Of a stretch of DNA of 64,000 nucleotides, positions 30,686-39,627 are shown piece after piece. Numbering within the stretch: position 1 is the first letter of the stretch; each line of letters begins with the position of its first letter. The DNA is from Acinetobacter pragensis. GTDB taxonomy: Bacteria > Pseudomonadota > Gammaproteobacteria > Pseudomonadales > Moraxellaceae. Below the pieces are notes generated by a model. The model saw only the letters and a list, made by a program, of their open reading frames with translations. It was not told where the DNA came from and searched no databases. Both the position numbers and the translations under genes were made by a program. Location of the stretch: positions 132 to 64,131 of the forward strand of contig NZ_LUAW01000018.1 in the NCBI RefSeq assembly GCF_001605895.1, in the 5' to 3' direction.

Positions 30686-31210
30686 ATGAGTGCTTTAGAT
30701 TTAGACCTATTGAGTGAATATCTGGACGGTGACGACAATGAACACGGTCTAGATTTTGCCGCGACTCACGGTTTTCTTTGTGCGATTGCTGTTGGCCCAG
30801 CTTTTGCAAAATGGCTGGATGAACTTTTTGATAACAATCAAAAGAAAGTGCCGGCTGAAATTATTGTGCAAATCAAAGCATGGCTGGAATCCATTCGCCA
30901 AAATTTGGCGAATGAAGAAGGGATTGAATTTCCTTTTGAAATTGAAGAAGCGGATGTTGAATCCAGCTTGGGTGACTGGAGTGTGGGCTTCGTTGACGCG
31001 ATGTTCCTGAATGAAGATGCTTGGTTTACTGAAGAATTTGAAGAGCAGCTGGTCGATCTGACATTGCCGATCATGGTGTTCAGCGGTGTAGACGAAGAAG
31101 ATCCGCAAATGGAAACATTCCGCCGTAATGGTCAGTTAATGGATGAATTGGCAGAAGAAATTCCAGAAAATTTAAATGAATTGTATTTGATGTATCACAC
31201 ACCGGATTAA
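30686..31210 (+). CDS. UPF0149 (YgfB/YecA) family protein
   Basis: 174-aa acidic soluble protein. Family features: the N-terminal THGFLCAIAVGP motif, WSVGFVDAMFL in the middle, and the C-terminal half of helices without the SEC-C zinc motif, which makes it YgfB-like rather than full YecA. In Pseudomonas aeruginosa YgfB influences beta-lactamase expression by blocking the AlpA antiterminator; nothing in this window shows the same role here. It probably shares the strong promoter with the small acidic gene upstream. A terminator follows. Confidence 0.88.
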   Translation: MSALDLDLLSEYLDGDDNEHGLDFAATHGFLCAIAVGPAFAKWLDELFDNNQKKVPAEIIVQIKAWLESIRQNLANEEGIEFPFEIEEADVESSLGDWSVGFVDAMFLNEDAWFTEEFEEQLVDLTLPIMVFSGVDEEDPQMETFRRNGQLMDELAEEIPENLNELYLMYHTPD

Positions 31211-31224
31211 TTTATTTAAATATA

Positions 31225-31250
31225 AAAAGCGCCTGAATGGCGCTTTTTTA
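31225..31250 (+). terminator. Terminator after the UPF0149 gene
   Basis: AAAAGCGCC-TGAAT-GGCGCTTTTTT hairpin. The A-rich 5' side lets it act for the convergent gene too. Confidence 0.88.
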
Positions 31251-31273
31251 TTGTTTATCGATTGAAACAGCGA

Positions 31274-31693
31274 TTATTTAAAGCCAGTTCGGACGCTTCG
31301 TTTTGCAAACCAGCCGAAAGATAGTGACAAGATTAAATAATGGATGAAAATGGTCAATAAAATGGCGATGATCCAAATCCATATGGGAGCCGTGCCGAGG
31401 ATGCTGAAGAAATCAGAAGTCTTGAAGAAAATGAGCAGTGACATGGCAGAAGCAATGATACTGATCACGATTGAAGCAAAAAGGCATCCCCAAATCAGCT
31501 GTTTCTTTTCATGAGAATTAGGCGGGCGCCGCTGATCCTGCGCGAATTTCATTGCCGTTGCAAAGCCGGCTGCAATCAAGCATGCCGCGGAAGTTCCGCC
31601 CGACAGATCAAAAAAGCTGACAATAATGGCGATAAGCGCCATGGCTGCCGCATAACAGATAGAAAAATAGACGATATACTTTTTCATATTCAT
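31274..31693 (-). CDS. ABZJ_00895-type membrane protein
   Basis: 139 aa with four predicted membrane helices (about 6-24, 33-48, 66-90 and 100-128). The second helix region has GGTSAACLIAAGFATAMKFAQDQ, a stretch typical of a small family found in Acinetobacter and named after ABZJ_00895. The role is unknown; the basic C-terminal tail (KRSVRTGFK) probably faces the cytoplasm. Single gene, convergent with the UPF0149 gene. Confidence 0.75.
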   Translation of the reverse strand: MNMKKYIVYFSICYAAAMALIAIIVSFFDLSGGTSAACLIAAGFATAMKFAQDQRRPPNSHEKKQLIWGCLFASIVISIIASAMSLLIFFKTSDFFSILGTAPIWIWIIAILLTIFIHYLILSLSFGWFAKRSVRTGFK

Positions 31694-31911
31694 TCTTGCT
31701 TTAGCTGTAATGTTGAAAATTGTGTGGTTTAAAAATTATAAAAGTTTGAAAACCGCTGTCCTGCTCATTAAATGTAGATTCAAGGCAATTTTTTTGTCAT
31801 GCCGGAACTTTTTATGTTTGTGTGAAAGTCCTTGGGCCTTTATCTAGGTACGTGAATATCCAAAAATACCGATGTGCCGCAGCAGGAGCAATATCATTCG
31901 CTCCGCATCCG

Positions 31912-32535
31912 TTATTTACCGGTTTTGGCGCGCTTGCGCAATTGACGCCGGTAAATCAGCCAGATCAGTAAAGTGCTGACAATACCAATAATTACATAAC
32001 CTACGCGGCTGAAAATTTCATGCATCAAGGCCTGATTTTCACCAAAATAAAAACCGACAGCAGCTAGGAATGTGGTCCATATCATTGTGCCAAGCGCACT
32101 GTAAAACATAAATTTCCAAAAAGGCATACGGCTCATGCCGGCAGGAATGCTGATCAGTGAGCGTACTGCGGGAATCATCCTTCCAAAAAATACTATGCGG
32201 TGTCCATATTTTTCAAACCATAGCAGCGATTTTTTTACATCATCAGATTTTATAAATAGGAATTTTCCGTAGCGGTCGACAAAGCGGAAAATCGCCTCAT
32301 GATTGAATTGGTAGCCCACCCAATACAGCAGCGCCGCTGCAGTTAACGAGCCGATACACCCGGCAGCAATAACGCCGCTCAACAGCAGCTGTCCTTGTGA
32401 GGCGGTAAAGCCAGCAGACGGCATAATGATTTCAGACGGAATAGGCGGGAACACATTGTCTAAGAACATCAGCAGGGCAATGCCTAAATAGCCCAGCTGT
32501 TCCATGATGGACAATATCCATTCAGTTAAATTCAT
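31912..32535 (-). CDS. DedA family membrane protein
   Basis: 207 aa, the usual DedA/VTT size. Landmarks: FLDNVFPPIPSEIIMPSAGF with the conserved acidic and Pro residues near the N-terminus, and FGRMIPAVRSLISIPAGMSRM with the conserved arginines. Several hydrophobic helices and a basic C-terminus (RRQLRKRAKTGK) fit. DedA proteins are proton-coupled and several recycle undecaprenyl phosphate or flip lipids; the exact substrate here is not known. The gene stands alone. Confidence 0.92.
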   Translation of the reverse strand: MNLTEWILSIMEQLGYLGIALLMFLDNVFPPIPSEIIMPSAGFTASQGQLLLSGVIAAGCIGSLTAAALLYWVGYQFNHEAIFRFVDRYGKFLFIKSDDVKKSLLWFEKYGHRIVFFGRMIPAVRSLISIPAGMSRMPFWKFMFYSALGTMIWTTFLAAVGFYFGENQALMHEIFSRVGYVIIGIVSTLLIWLIYRRQLRKRAKTGK

Positions 32536-32708
32536 GCTTTAAAGGTTCAAATGTATCCAAAATATCCTAAGGGTTATTGCGCCGCCGGTAAAGCATCAAT
32601 GCGCTGCTGCCTAAGCTTTTTCTTTTATTGTTTAAGCTGGACATAATTCCGGTATGCAGGCTGTGTTTTATGCATTGCCGCTGTAAGTCCTTGAGCAGAG
32701 GCGGCTGA

Positions 32709-32996
32709 TCATTCCTCATCATCTTGCATATGCACAAGGGTATATATGTAGACCTCACGCAACAAATAAGGCAAAGCCATAGGGATTAAACTGAGCAGCG
32801 CTATATTGGCGGCTGTGGTTTCCAGATGATATCCGATTAAAAGCGAGATTAGTGCACCGATGACAGTGCCCAAGCCAACAATGAAAAGATGGGATTGCTG
32901 ATGCAGCAACTGATTGATTTTATTTAATTCAGCATACTGAGTATTTTGCTGTACAGTCTGATGATATTGCACTGACGTGATTAGGTTTTTAGGCAT
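32709..32996 (-). CDS. Small two-helix membrane protein, hypothetical
   Basis: 95 aa. A polar N-terminal helix (NTQYAELNKINQLLHQQSH) precedes two hydrophobic segments (FIVGLGTVIGALISLLIGY and IALLSLIPMALPYLLREVY); the short tail ends DDEE. The ATG at 32996 has AAGGA eight bases upstream; an in-frame TTG at 33014 would place the ribosome-binding site inside the gene, so it is rejected. Not a family that I can name. The next 173 bases to the DedA gene contain nothing convincing. Confidence 0.68.
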   Translation of the reverse strand: MPKNLITSVQYHQTVQQNTQYAELNKINQLLHQQSHLFIVGLGTVIGALISLLIGYHLETTAANIALLSLIPMALPYLLREVYIYTLVHMQDDEE

Positions 32997-33192
32997 TTTT
33001 ACTTTCCTTTTCAATGAATTATGAATAGAAATGGCAATTTAAAATTCAGAATATAGAGCAGGAGAGCCGCCGAAAAGAGTTTAAATTGTGATTTTTGTCA
33101 CTTTTTATGTCTATTGTGTATATTGAGTAAAAACAGGCCCTGCTAAGAGGGCCTGCTGAATACAGCTTTAAATGGGCAGTTGGCTGTAAAAT

Positions 33193-34125
33193 TTATAGGC
33201 GTTTGCGTTTGGCTGCCAAAATTTGAGACTGACGCATACGGAAGCCTGCTTTTTGCTGCTCCGATGTTTTATCGATGCAGTATTTGCAAGACACACCGTG
33301 TTCATAGCTGGTCAATTCAGCTTCTGCAGGCAGCAGCGGCCAGCCGCACGCGTGGCATTTGATATTCGCGCCTTCTTCCATGCCGTGTGTTACGGCGGTA
33401 CGGCCGTCAAATACGAAACATTCGCCTTCCCACAAGCTTTCTTCAGCTGGGGTTTCTTCTAAATATTTTAGAACGCCGCCTTTTAAATGATAGACATCGG
33501 TAAAGCCTTCCTGCAGCAGTAAAGAGGTCGATTTTTCACAGCGGATGCCGCCAGTGCAGAACATCGCAATTTTTTTATCTTTATGCTGTTCCAGCTCTTT
33601 TTTGACGTAGTCTGGAAATTCGCGGAAAGTTTCCGTTTTCGGGTCGATTGCGCCTTTGAAAGTACCCGCTTTGTATTCGTAATCATTTCGGGTATCAACC
33701 AGAATGACATCATCGCGGGCAATCAGTTCATTCCATTCTTTCGGGTCGAGATAATGCCCAACCAAATTGCGCGGCTTAACCTCTACGCCTAAGGTCACAA
33801 TTTCTTTTTTGTGTTTGATTTTCATTTTGCGGAATGGTTTTTCAGAGCTGTGAGACTCTTTATATTCCATGGTTGAAAAACCTTCATTCAAAAGAAATTG
33901 ATGAATAGCATCAACGGCTGGGCGGTCACCCGCAACAGTGCCGTTAATGCCTTCATCTGCCACAATCAGAGTACCGCATAAGTTGATGGTTTTTACCAAA
34001 TCTAAAAGACGTTGCTGTAAATCAGCAGAATTTTGAACTTCTTTGAATTGATAAAGCGCCGCAACAACCCAGCCAGTGGCCGCATGCTGTTCTACAGGTG
34101 CAAGCTGTTCTACAGTAGCGTTCAT
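33193..34125 (-). CDS. trhO: tRNA uridine(34) hydroxylase TrhO (rhodanese-domain protein)
   Basis: 310 aa. An N-terminal UPF0176 domain (about 15-115, CGTLIVADEGINGTVAG) is followed by a rhodanese domain (about 125-225) with its catalytic loop MFCTGGIRCEKS. The C-terminal zinc-ribbon-like part has CxxC pairs (CHACGWPLL and CKYC). TrhO (YceA) uses oxygen to make 5-hydroxyuridine at the wobble position of tRNAs. The ATG at 34125 is chosen over an in-frame start 78 bases upstream that adds an unrelated stretch. Divergent from the DUF1289 gene. Confidence 0.93.
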   Translation of the reverse strand: MNATVEQLAPVEQHAATGWVVAALYQFKEVQNSADLQQRLLDLVKTINLCGTLIVADEGINGTVAGDRPAVDAIHQFLLNEGFSTMEYKESHSSEKPFRKMKIKHKKEIVTLGVEVKPRNLVGHYLDPKEWNELIARDDVILVDTRNDYEYKAGTFKGAIDPKTETFREFPDYVKKELEQHKDKKIAMFCTGGIRCEKSTSLLLQEGFTDVYHLKGGVLKYLEETPAEESLWEGECFVFDGRTAVTHGMEEGANIKCHACGWPLLPAEAELTSYEHGVSCKYCIDKTSEQQKAGFRMRQSQILAAKRKRL

Positions 34126-34304
34126 GGATACTCCAATTATGACAATAAATTTTTGAAAGGCGCATATTTTAGCGTGATTTATGAGAATTAGCGAGTCATG
34201 CAATGCAGATTCACAGCTTCAATTCCTGCTGGAGAGGGTGTATATTCTTGGCCTGTCAGTTTTGTGCTGACAGTGCAGATGAACTATCTTTTTAGGAGCA
34301 TGCC

Positions 34305-34793
34305 TTGAGTACGGATCGCCGGATTGCCTCATTAACTCCATGTGCGGGACGCTGTTCGACGGTGTTTGGTGACTCAGTCTGCCGCGGCTGCAGGCGCTTT
34401 AACCATGAAGTGATCAAGTGGAATACATATACCGCTGAACAGCAGCGAACTGTTTGGCAGCGGCTGGATGCACAGCTTGATCAGATTTTAATTCCGATGA
34501 TGCCCTTGGCTGATTTACGTCATGTTGAAGGTTTTGTATTGTCGAAGCGGGTTCGGCTGCGCCCGGATGCGACACGCGGCAGAAAACTTTACCATGCTTT
34601 AAAGCTGTGTGAAAAAAACCGCCATTTTACAGAGGAAAGCGGCCTAGGCATTCACTATAAGCAAGTCCGCCCGCTTTGGGATGAATTTGAACGCCGTATA
34701 TTGGCTTTAGCAACGGCCAGCTATGATCTGGCTTTTTTAAGAGCCGATGGCATAAGTATTCATTTGCTGCAAAGCATGGATGAAGAGGACTGA
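34305..34793 (+). CDS. DUF1289 domain protein
   Basis: 162 aa. The N-terminal 45 residues carry the DUF1289 cysteine motif (TPCAGRCSTVFGDSVCRGCRRF) followed by EVIKWN, a small predicted metal-binding module. The remaining 110 residues are helical, with several Arg/Lys clusters, and have no motif that I know. The start is TTG at 34305 with a perfect AGGAG six bases upstream; the ATG at 34300 stops after two codons. Function unknown; the longer C-terminus is typical of Acinetobacter versions (inference). Confidence 0.83.
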   Translation: MSTDRRIASLTPCAGRCSTVFGDSVCRGCRRFNHEVIKWNTYTAEQQRTVWQRLDAQLDQILIPMMPLADLRHVEGFVLSKRVRLRPDATRGRKLYHALKLCEKNRHFTEESGLGIHYKQVRPLWDEFERRILALATASYDLAFLRADGISIHLLQSMDEED

Positions 34794-34841
34794 GTCCTCT
34801 TTTTTTATGGATGACCCAGTTTTTTATGAATGGAGCGATAA

Positions 34842-35440
34842 GTGAATTTTACAGAGTATTTTTTATACTGTGTTGCAGTTGTTGTTATGATCGCTGTGCC
34901 AGGACCTGTAATGCTTCTGGTGGCAAGTGCGGGGCTTAAAGGCGGTTATCAAAGAGCGCTTCAAACAATATTTGGAACAAATTTTGCCTCATTAGTGCTG
35001 ATTATGCTGTCGGTATTCATCTTAAAAGGCATTCTGAATGTAAATGAGCAATGGCTCACAATAATTAAAATTTTGGGCTGTCTTTATATTGCCTATATTG
35101 CCTATATTGGCTTTGATATCATCAAAGAAGTGCTGCATAGCCCGCATACACAGCCCAAAATGCAACTGAACACTGATTCAGGCGGTTTTAAACGGGTTTT
35201 TTAGTCGGCATTTCCAATCCGAAAGACATTATTTTCTTCGCTTCTTTTTTTCCGCAGTTTGTCGGTATAACAGCAGATTTGAATCTGAGTTTGATTGTTT
35301 TGGACTTTGCGACACTGTCACTGGTGTATCTGTCATTCAGTAAGCTGTCAAAATCTCAGCTTTATCCTAAACTGCTGGGAATGTGCGGATTGATACTTGT
35401 TATTGTGGCGGCTTATGGAATTTACAGTGCACTGTTTTGA
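34842..35440 (+). pseudogene. LysE/RhtB-family amino acid exporter, frameshifted
   Basis: The first 120 codons read as the N-terminal part of a LysE-type exporter (VAVVVMIAVPGPVMLLVASAGLKGGY, three helices) and end in a TAG at about 35204. The remainder of the family continues in another frame (LVGISNPKDIIFFASFFPQF, then two helices) to a TGA at 35440. One missing G in the CGGG run at about 35193 explains the break: with four G the frame reads GFKRGFLVGISNPKD over 199 aa, the normal length. This may be a true mutation or a homopolymer sequencing error. The intact protein would export an amino acid or homoserine lactone. The 3' end overlaps the convergent tetR by 19 bases. Confidence 0.85.
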
Positions 35441-35982
35441 AATTGCTGAATAATGCCAAAAATAATTTTTTTACTTTCAGCTGCTGTTTCTACGCTGTAG
35501 CCTTCCACTAAATAACGGCTGATTAAACCTTCAAGCTGCAGATAGAATAAGACGCTAATATCATGGCTGCGCTGCATTCCTGCAGTTTTATCATCAATGA
35601 GTAAACGCAGCCATTTTTTATGCGCTTGCGCAATTTCAATAATCTCTTTGTCATCTGTATTTGATTCCCCCACAGCACGTACGAACAGGCAGCCTTTAAA
35701 GTGATCCTCTTGAAACCACTTCATATGCCAGTCATATATTTTTTCTAAAGCATCTATTTTATCTAAGTTCTGAACAGTTTGCAGAAGGCTTTCCTTGAAG
35801 CGCTGATCACGGGCTTGCAACACACTTTTGACTAGCTGATGCTTATTGCTGAAATAGGTATACAGAGTTGTTTTAGAACAGCCGGATTCATCCCGAATGA
35901 GATCAACTCCTACAGCACTGAAGCTATGCTGATTAAATAGCTGTTCAGCCGTATTTAAAAGTTTCTGTGCAGATTTTGACAT
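35422..35982 (-). CDS. TetR/AcrR-family transcriptional regulator
   Basis: 186 aa. The N-terminal DNA-binding domain (about 5-50) has the helix-turn-helix VDLIRDESGCSKTTLYTYFSNKHQLV. The C-terminal ligand and dimer domain (55-186) is helical, with no close named relative that I can identify. It is divergent from the HPP gene, and a 22-base perfect palindrome lies between them, so it most likely represses itself and the HPP gene (inference). Its 3' end overlaps the broken LysE gene. Confidence 0.92.
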   Translation of the reverse strand: MSKSAQKLLNTAEQLFNQHSFSAVGVDLIRDESGCSKTTLYTYFSNKHQLVKSVLQARDQRFKESLLQTVQNLDKIDALEKIYDWHMKWFQEDHFKGCLFVRAVGESNTDDKEIIEIAQAHKKWLRLLIDDKTAGMQRSHDISVLFYLQLEGLISRYLVEGYSVETAAESKKIIFGIIQQFQNSAL

Positions 35983-36021
35983 GTCGCTTCTCTAAATTAG
36001 ATTTGTAAAATAAAACTTATA

Positions 36022-36048
36022 AATAGTACAGATCTGTACTATTATAAT
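36022..36048. promoter_or_regulatory. 22-bp palindromic operator between tetR and the HPP gene
   Basis: Perfect palindrome 36022-36043 with arms AATAGTACAGA / TCTGTACTATT and no spacer. A TATAAT (36043-36048) directed toward the HPP gene begins at its right edge. Size, symmetry and position fit a TetR-family autoregulatory operator. Confidence 0.68.
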
Positions 36049-36096
36049 TATAGCGCGCGCTTCAATCAAAAATCAATTAATTAAGAGGATACGGCC

Positions 36097-36645
36097 GTGA
36101 ACATATTGGCTGGAAAAGAAAAACTGTCGCCAAAGCCAGCAGGATGGGCAATGCTGCGCGGTTTTAGTGGCGGAACATTGAGCATATTGATTCTATTTTT
36201 CCTGGGAGAGCACTCTCATCATTTATGGATCATGGCGCCATTTGGGGCTAGCTGTGTATTATTATACGCAGTGCCGCAATCACCTTTGGCGCAGCCAAGA
36301 AATGTTATTTTCGGACATGGAATTTCTGCAGCCATTGGCCTGTGCATTGCGATGTATTTCCCTTTGAGTATATTCAGCACTGCTATCGCTGTGGGTTTGG
36401 CAATTGCCAGCATGCAGTATTTTCGTTGCGTACATCCGCCTGCGGGTGCTAATCCGTTGTTGATTTTATTAACTGCGCAAGCAGTGGAATATGACTGGAG
36501 TTTTTTGCTGTTCCCTGTGCTGTCAGGTGCAATCAGTCTTGTGGCAGTGGCATATGCAGTAAATAATTTTGGGAAAAATCAGCAATGGCCTGAGTATGGT
36601 TTGGGGATTTTGGATCGGCGAGCTAAGAATCAAGATATTCCTTAA
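36097..36645 (+). CDS. HPP family membrane protein
   Basis: 182 aa with about four to five hydrophobic helices. The signature CVHPPAGANPLL, from which the HPP family is named, is at about residue 110, and APFGASCVLLYAVPQSPLAQPRN precedes it. Family members in cyanobacteria and plants transport nitrite; bacterial roles are mostly untested. The start is GTG with GAGG eight bases upstream. It is divergent from a TetR gene with a shared operator, so expression is probably induced by a TetR ligand. Confidence 0.88.
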   Translation: MNILAGKEKLSPKPAGWAMLRGFSGGTLSILILFFLGEHSHHLWIMAPFGASCVLLYAVPQSPLAQPRNVIFGHGISAAIGLCIAMYFPLSIFSTAIAVGLAIASMQYFRCVHPPAGANPLLILLTAQAVEYDWSFLLFPVLSGAISLVAVAYAVNNFGKNQQWPEYGLGILDRRAKNQDIP

Positions 36646-36719
36646 TCAATAATACTGGATTCCAGCAGGTTGTACCTGCTGAAATCCTATCGCTAAAAAT
36701 GTTTAAGCATTGCGTCCTT

Positions 36720-37379
36720 TTAAAGATTATGCGCTAAACGGTACTGAACAATTTCTTCAATGGTAATCAAGGTCAGGTGGTGTGTCTGTGCATAAGACAG
36801 GACTTGAATACCGGAAGCCATTGAGCCATCGGGATTCGTCACTTCACAGAGTACACCGGCAGGTTTGAGGCCTGCTAAGCGGGCCAGATCGACACTGCCT
36901 TCGGTATGGCCACGGCGGCTGAGAACACCGCCGTCACGCGCGCGTAAAGGAAAGACATGGCCAGGACGGTTTAAATCACTTGCTGCTGCGCCATCTTTAA
37001 CGGCAGCATGTATGGTGGTTGTACGGTCTTTGGCTGAAACGCCAGTGGTGACGCCTTCAGCGGCTTCAATGGTGACTGTAAAGGCGGTTTTGAATTGGCT
37101 GGAGTTGTCTGAAACCATAGGCGGAAGTTCTAAATGGTCGGCCAGTTCATTGGTCAGCGTGAGGCAAACAATGCCAGAGCCGTCACGAATCATGCGGGCC
37201 ATGGTTTCAGTATTCAGTGTTTCAGCAGCCACAATCAAGTCCGCTTCATTTTCGCGGTCAAAATCATCCATAACTAACACAGGCTTGCCTTGGCGGATAT
37301 CTTCCAAGGCTTGCTGTATGCGCTGTTCAAATGGCGGAAGGGCTGAAAAGAAAATTTGAGGTTGAATTAAACTAGACAT
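36720..37379 (-). CDS. ribB: 3,4-dihydroxy-2-butanone-4-phosphate synthase
   Basis: 219 aa. Makes the four-carbon precursor of riboflavin from ribulose 5-phosphate, using Mg2+. Conserved active-site blocks are visible: [12 protein letters not shown] (acidic metal site), [23 protein letters not shown], and [26 protein letters not shown]. It ends without a GTP cyclohydrolase II domain, so it is a stand-alone RibB. An FMN riboswitch precedes it at 37483-37632, giving feedback control. This stand-alone, riboswitch-controlled ribB is common in gamma-proteobacteria. Confidence 0.95.
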   Translation of the reverse strand: MSSLIQPQIFFSALPPFEQRIQQALEDIRQGKPVLVMDDFDRENEADLIVAAETLNTETMARMIRDGSGIVCLTLTNELADHLELPPMVSDNSSQFKTAFTVTIEAAEGVTTGVSAKDRTTTIHAAVKDGAAASDLNRPGHVFPLRARDGGVLSRRGHTEGSVDLARLAGLKPAGVLCEVTNPDGSMASGIQVLSYAQTHHLTLITIEEIVQYRLAHNL

Positions 37380-37482
37380 TGAAACGCTCTCGTAAGTTTT
37401 AAAATACGGTTGAACATTTCAGGACATTGAAAAATAGGCGCAGCAGATCAATTACAGCACGGGCTGTTATCAAAACTTTTAA

Positions 37483-37632
37483 CGTCGTCTTCTTTCATCC
37501 GGACTATACCGTCGGCTTTGGTTTCTCACCAAATCTGCGAATCGCGGTTAAACGATAGGCTCGTGGGCTGATTCAGTCATTATCAATTGCTGAACTTACC
37601 ACCGGTGGGGAATTGCACCCCGCCCTGAAGCG
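37483..37632 (-). ncRNA. FMN riboswitch (RFN element) upstream of ribB
   Basis: Read on the minus strand, the element opens CTTCAGGGCGGGGTGCAATT, continues with CCCCACCGGTGGTAAG and further conserved blocks including AGCCCACGAGCC and GATTTGGTGAGA, and closes with CCGACGGTATAGTCCGGATG followed by AAAGAAG. These are the six-helix RFN core blocks in correct order. It lies about 104 bases before the ribB ATG. On FMN binding it is expected to lower ribB expression, in this group mostly by blocking translation. The rest of the 427-base gap (37380-37806) shows only AT-rich promoter sequence. Confidence 0.95.
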
Positions 37633-37806
37633 ATGTGCAATTAGTATATTCCTGTTTTAGTGCTTAAGGGGATGTTTTTTATAGCGAATCATTGCAGAAT
37701 TTAAGCTAAGTAAAACAGATAACTTGATTTGTAAGCTTTTTTATTCAATCTGCAAAAGCGTGCTATCTTGCCAAAAGATCTTTAAAACGGATGAATAATC
37801 ATAAAA

Positions 37807-39627
37807 ATGACTGATTCTGAATTTTTAGCGCCCAAAAATGAATTTTCTCCGCGCTTATTTTGCAAAGCCCAAGTTCTTCAATATTTTCAGGTTATTGGAC
37901 TGTCACTGATTGCTGCCAGCATCGTGTATTTAATCGCCGCGAATTGGCTGATGATTCCAGCATATTTTCAGCTGGCAATTCCGATGATTCTGCTGCTGTG
38001 CAGCGCCTTGTCCAGTGTCTATTTTTCAGCGCAGCAATGGATTCGGCAGAGTCTAGACGGCTTCAGCGGGTTAATGCTGGGAATGTGCATGGCGGTGATT
38101 GGGCAGGTGTATCAGACAGGAGCTGACAGTTATCTGCTGTTTTTAATTTGGGCTGTGCTGCTGTTACCTTGGCTATACCGGCCAAATATTGGCGTATTCG
38201 CACTGTTCTGTACGGTCAGCCAGTTGGCGCTGTATTTGTTTTTTAAACAAAGTTTTCTTTTAGAGCAGAAAGAGTTGGCTTATTTATGCGGCATGAATGT
38301 GCTTACCGCACTAAGTGCAGTGTTTTGCCTAAAGTTTTATCCAGCTTTGCGGTTTGTGTTTATTGCTTTTATTGCGACATTATCGGCGTATTGCATGTTT
38401 CGCTTTTCTTATAATGGGGTGGAGCAGTATCAATGGCCGTATCTAGCGCTTTCAATTATTTTACCGCTTTGTCTCTGCGGCTATTTTTATAGACAGCAGC
38501 AATCTTTAGAAACCAGTTTGCAGGCAGCGGGTTTGGCGGCTAGTTTCAGCATTTTAATATTCCATTTTGCCGAACAGATGCTGGAGGATTCCATTGCAGG
38601 TTTACTGGTGCTGGCTTTACTGGTTTTTGCTTGGTTTGCGGCAATTAGCTTACTGCTGATGAAAATGCTGCCTAAGGCCCAATTTGCTGTTATTCCTCTC
38701 GCGATTGGCGCTTGGTTTGCAGGCATTATTTTGGCGTCTTTGCTGCTGACGTATTGGGAAGCTTTTTCTATTTTGATGGGGCTGGCCTTTGTTGCTGTGG
38801 CTTGGTGGATGATCCGCCGTGTTGCCAGTGTATTTCTTCGTCAATTTGCCTATTGTTTATGGTTATGCGGTCAAGTCGCTGTATTGGTGCATACGCAAAT
38901 GCTGACAGATAGTCTTGCCCTGATTGTGCTGATTCAGCTGGGCTTTACCCTGCTGTGCATGCTTAGCCGCATGCATTGGCTAATTGTGCTGATTCAGCTG
39001 GCGGTCTGTTACGGATTGAGTATTGCTGCTTTGGCCCTAGGGGATCTGTTCAGCGCAGATGATCATTTGTTTTTCAGCATTATGACGCTAAATAATGCGC
39101 TGCTGATTGGGCTGCTGTGTACAGGAGTTTGGTGGCAAAAATCCATGTACCGTAAGGCATTTGCACTTTGGATGCTGTTTATTGTATTGGCTGCGGCGGT
39201 GCTGCAAACACTGCTGGGCAATTTTATGCACTTGGCGTTTTCATTGAGCCCGATGGTGCAGAATACTATTTTCTACGGTCTGCCGCTGTTATGGCTCTGT
39301 ATGTATATATGGTTAACAGATCGGCGTGATACGAGTATAGAAAAATGGCTGGCGGCCGCTTTAGGCCTTACGCTGATTTTGCTGGGCTATTTTGAAATTT
39401 TCCTGCTGCTGGTGTTCTTGTCATGGGCTGTCGTATATCACCAGCGAGTAATGCAGGGGCTAACGATTGTTTTGCTGATCTTTATGCTATGGCTGCTGTA
39501 TTACAATTTAGATTTGAGTTTTCTGCTAAAGAGCCTGAGCATTTTTGTTTCTGGCGTGCTGCTGCTGACTATGGTTGAGCTACTGTTGAAATCTTCAGAT
39601 ACGAAATTGCAGGGAGCTGAATCATGA
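37807..39627 (+). CDS. DUF2157/DUF4401-type polytopic membrane protein
   Basis: 606 aa, almost entirely hydrophobic, with roughly 17 to 19 membrane segments. The N-terminal part (about 25-150: GLSLIAASIVYLIAANW, MAVIGQVYQTGADSYLLFL) matches the DUF2157 pattern; the C-terminal half resembles DUF4401. The function of the family is not known. Its stop overlaps the start of the GDYXXLXY gene (ATGA), so the two are translationally coupled, an arrangement seen for this pair in many Proteobacteria. Topology and partner suggest a cell-envelope complex (inference). Confidence 0.85.
   Translation: MTDSEFLAPKNEFSPRLFCKAQVLQYFQVIGLSLIAASIVYLIAANWLMIPAYFQLAIPMILLLCSALSSVYFSAQQWIRQSLDGFSGLMLGMCMAVIGQVYQTGADSYLLFLIWAVLLLPWLYRPNIGVFALFCTVSQLALYLFFKQSFLLEQKELAYLCGMNVLTALSAVFCLKFYPALRFVFIAFIATLSAYCMFRFSYNGVEQYQWPYLALSIILPLCLCGYFYRQQQSLETSLQAAGLAASFSILIFHFAEQMLEDSIAGLLVLALLVFAWFAAISLLLMKMLPKAQFAVIPLAIGAWFAGIILASLLLTYWEAFSILMGLAFVAVAWWMIRRVASVFLRQFAYCLWLCGQVAVLVHTQMLTDSLALIVLIQLGFTLLCMLSRMHWLIVLIQLAVCYGLSIAALALGDLFSADDHLFFSIMTLNNALLIGLLCTGVWWQKSMYRKAFALWMLFIVLAAAVLQTLLGNFMHLAFSLSPMVQNTIFYGLPLLWLCMYIWLTDRRDTSIEKWLAAALGLTLILLGYFEIFLLLVFLSWAVVYHQRVMQGLTIVLLIFMLWLLYYNLDLSFLLKSLSIFVSGVLLLTMVELLLKSSDTKLQGAES

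Noticed and set aside
32567..32758. 63-aa minus-strand frame between the DedA gene and the small membrane protein.
   Set aside because: It overlaps the end of a better gene, has no ribosome-binding site and has random-looking composition.
36663..36681. Hairpin CAGCAGGT/ACCTGCTG between the HPP gene and ribB as a terminator.
   Set aside because: No T-run on either strand and a 3-base loop; may act weakly, but support is insufficient.
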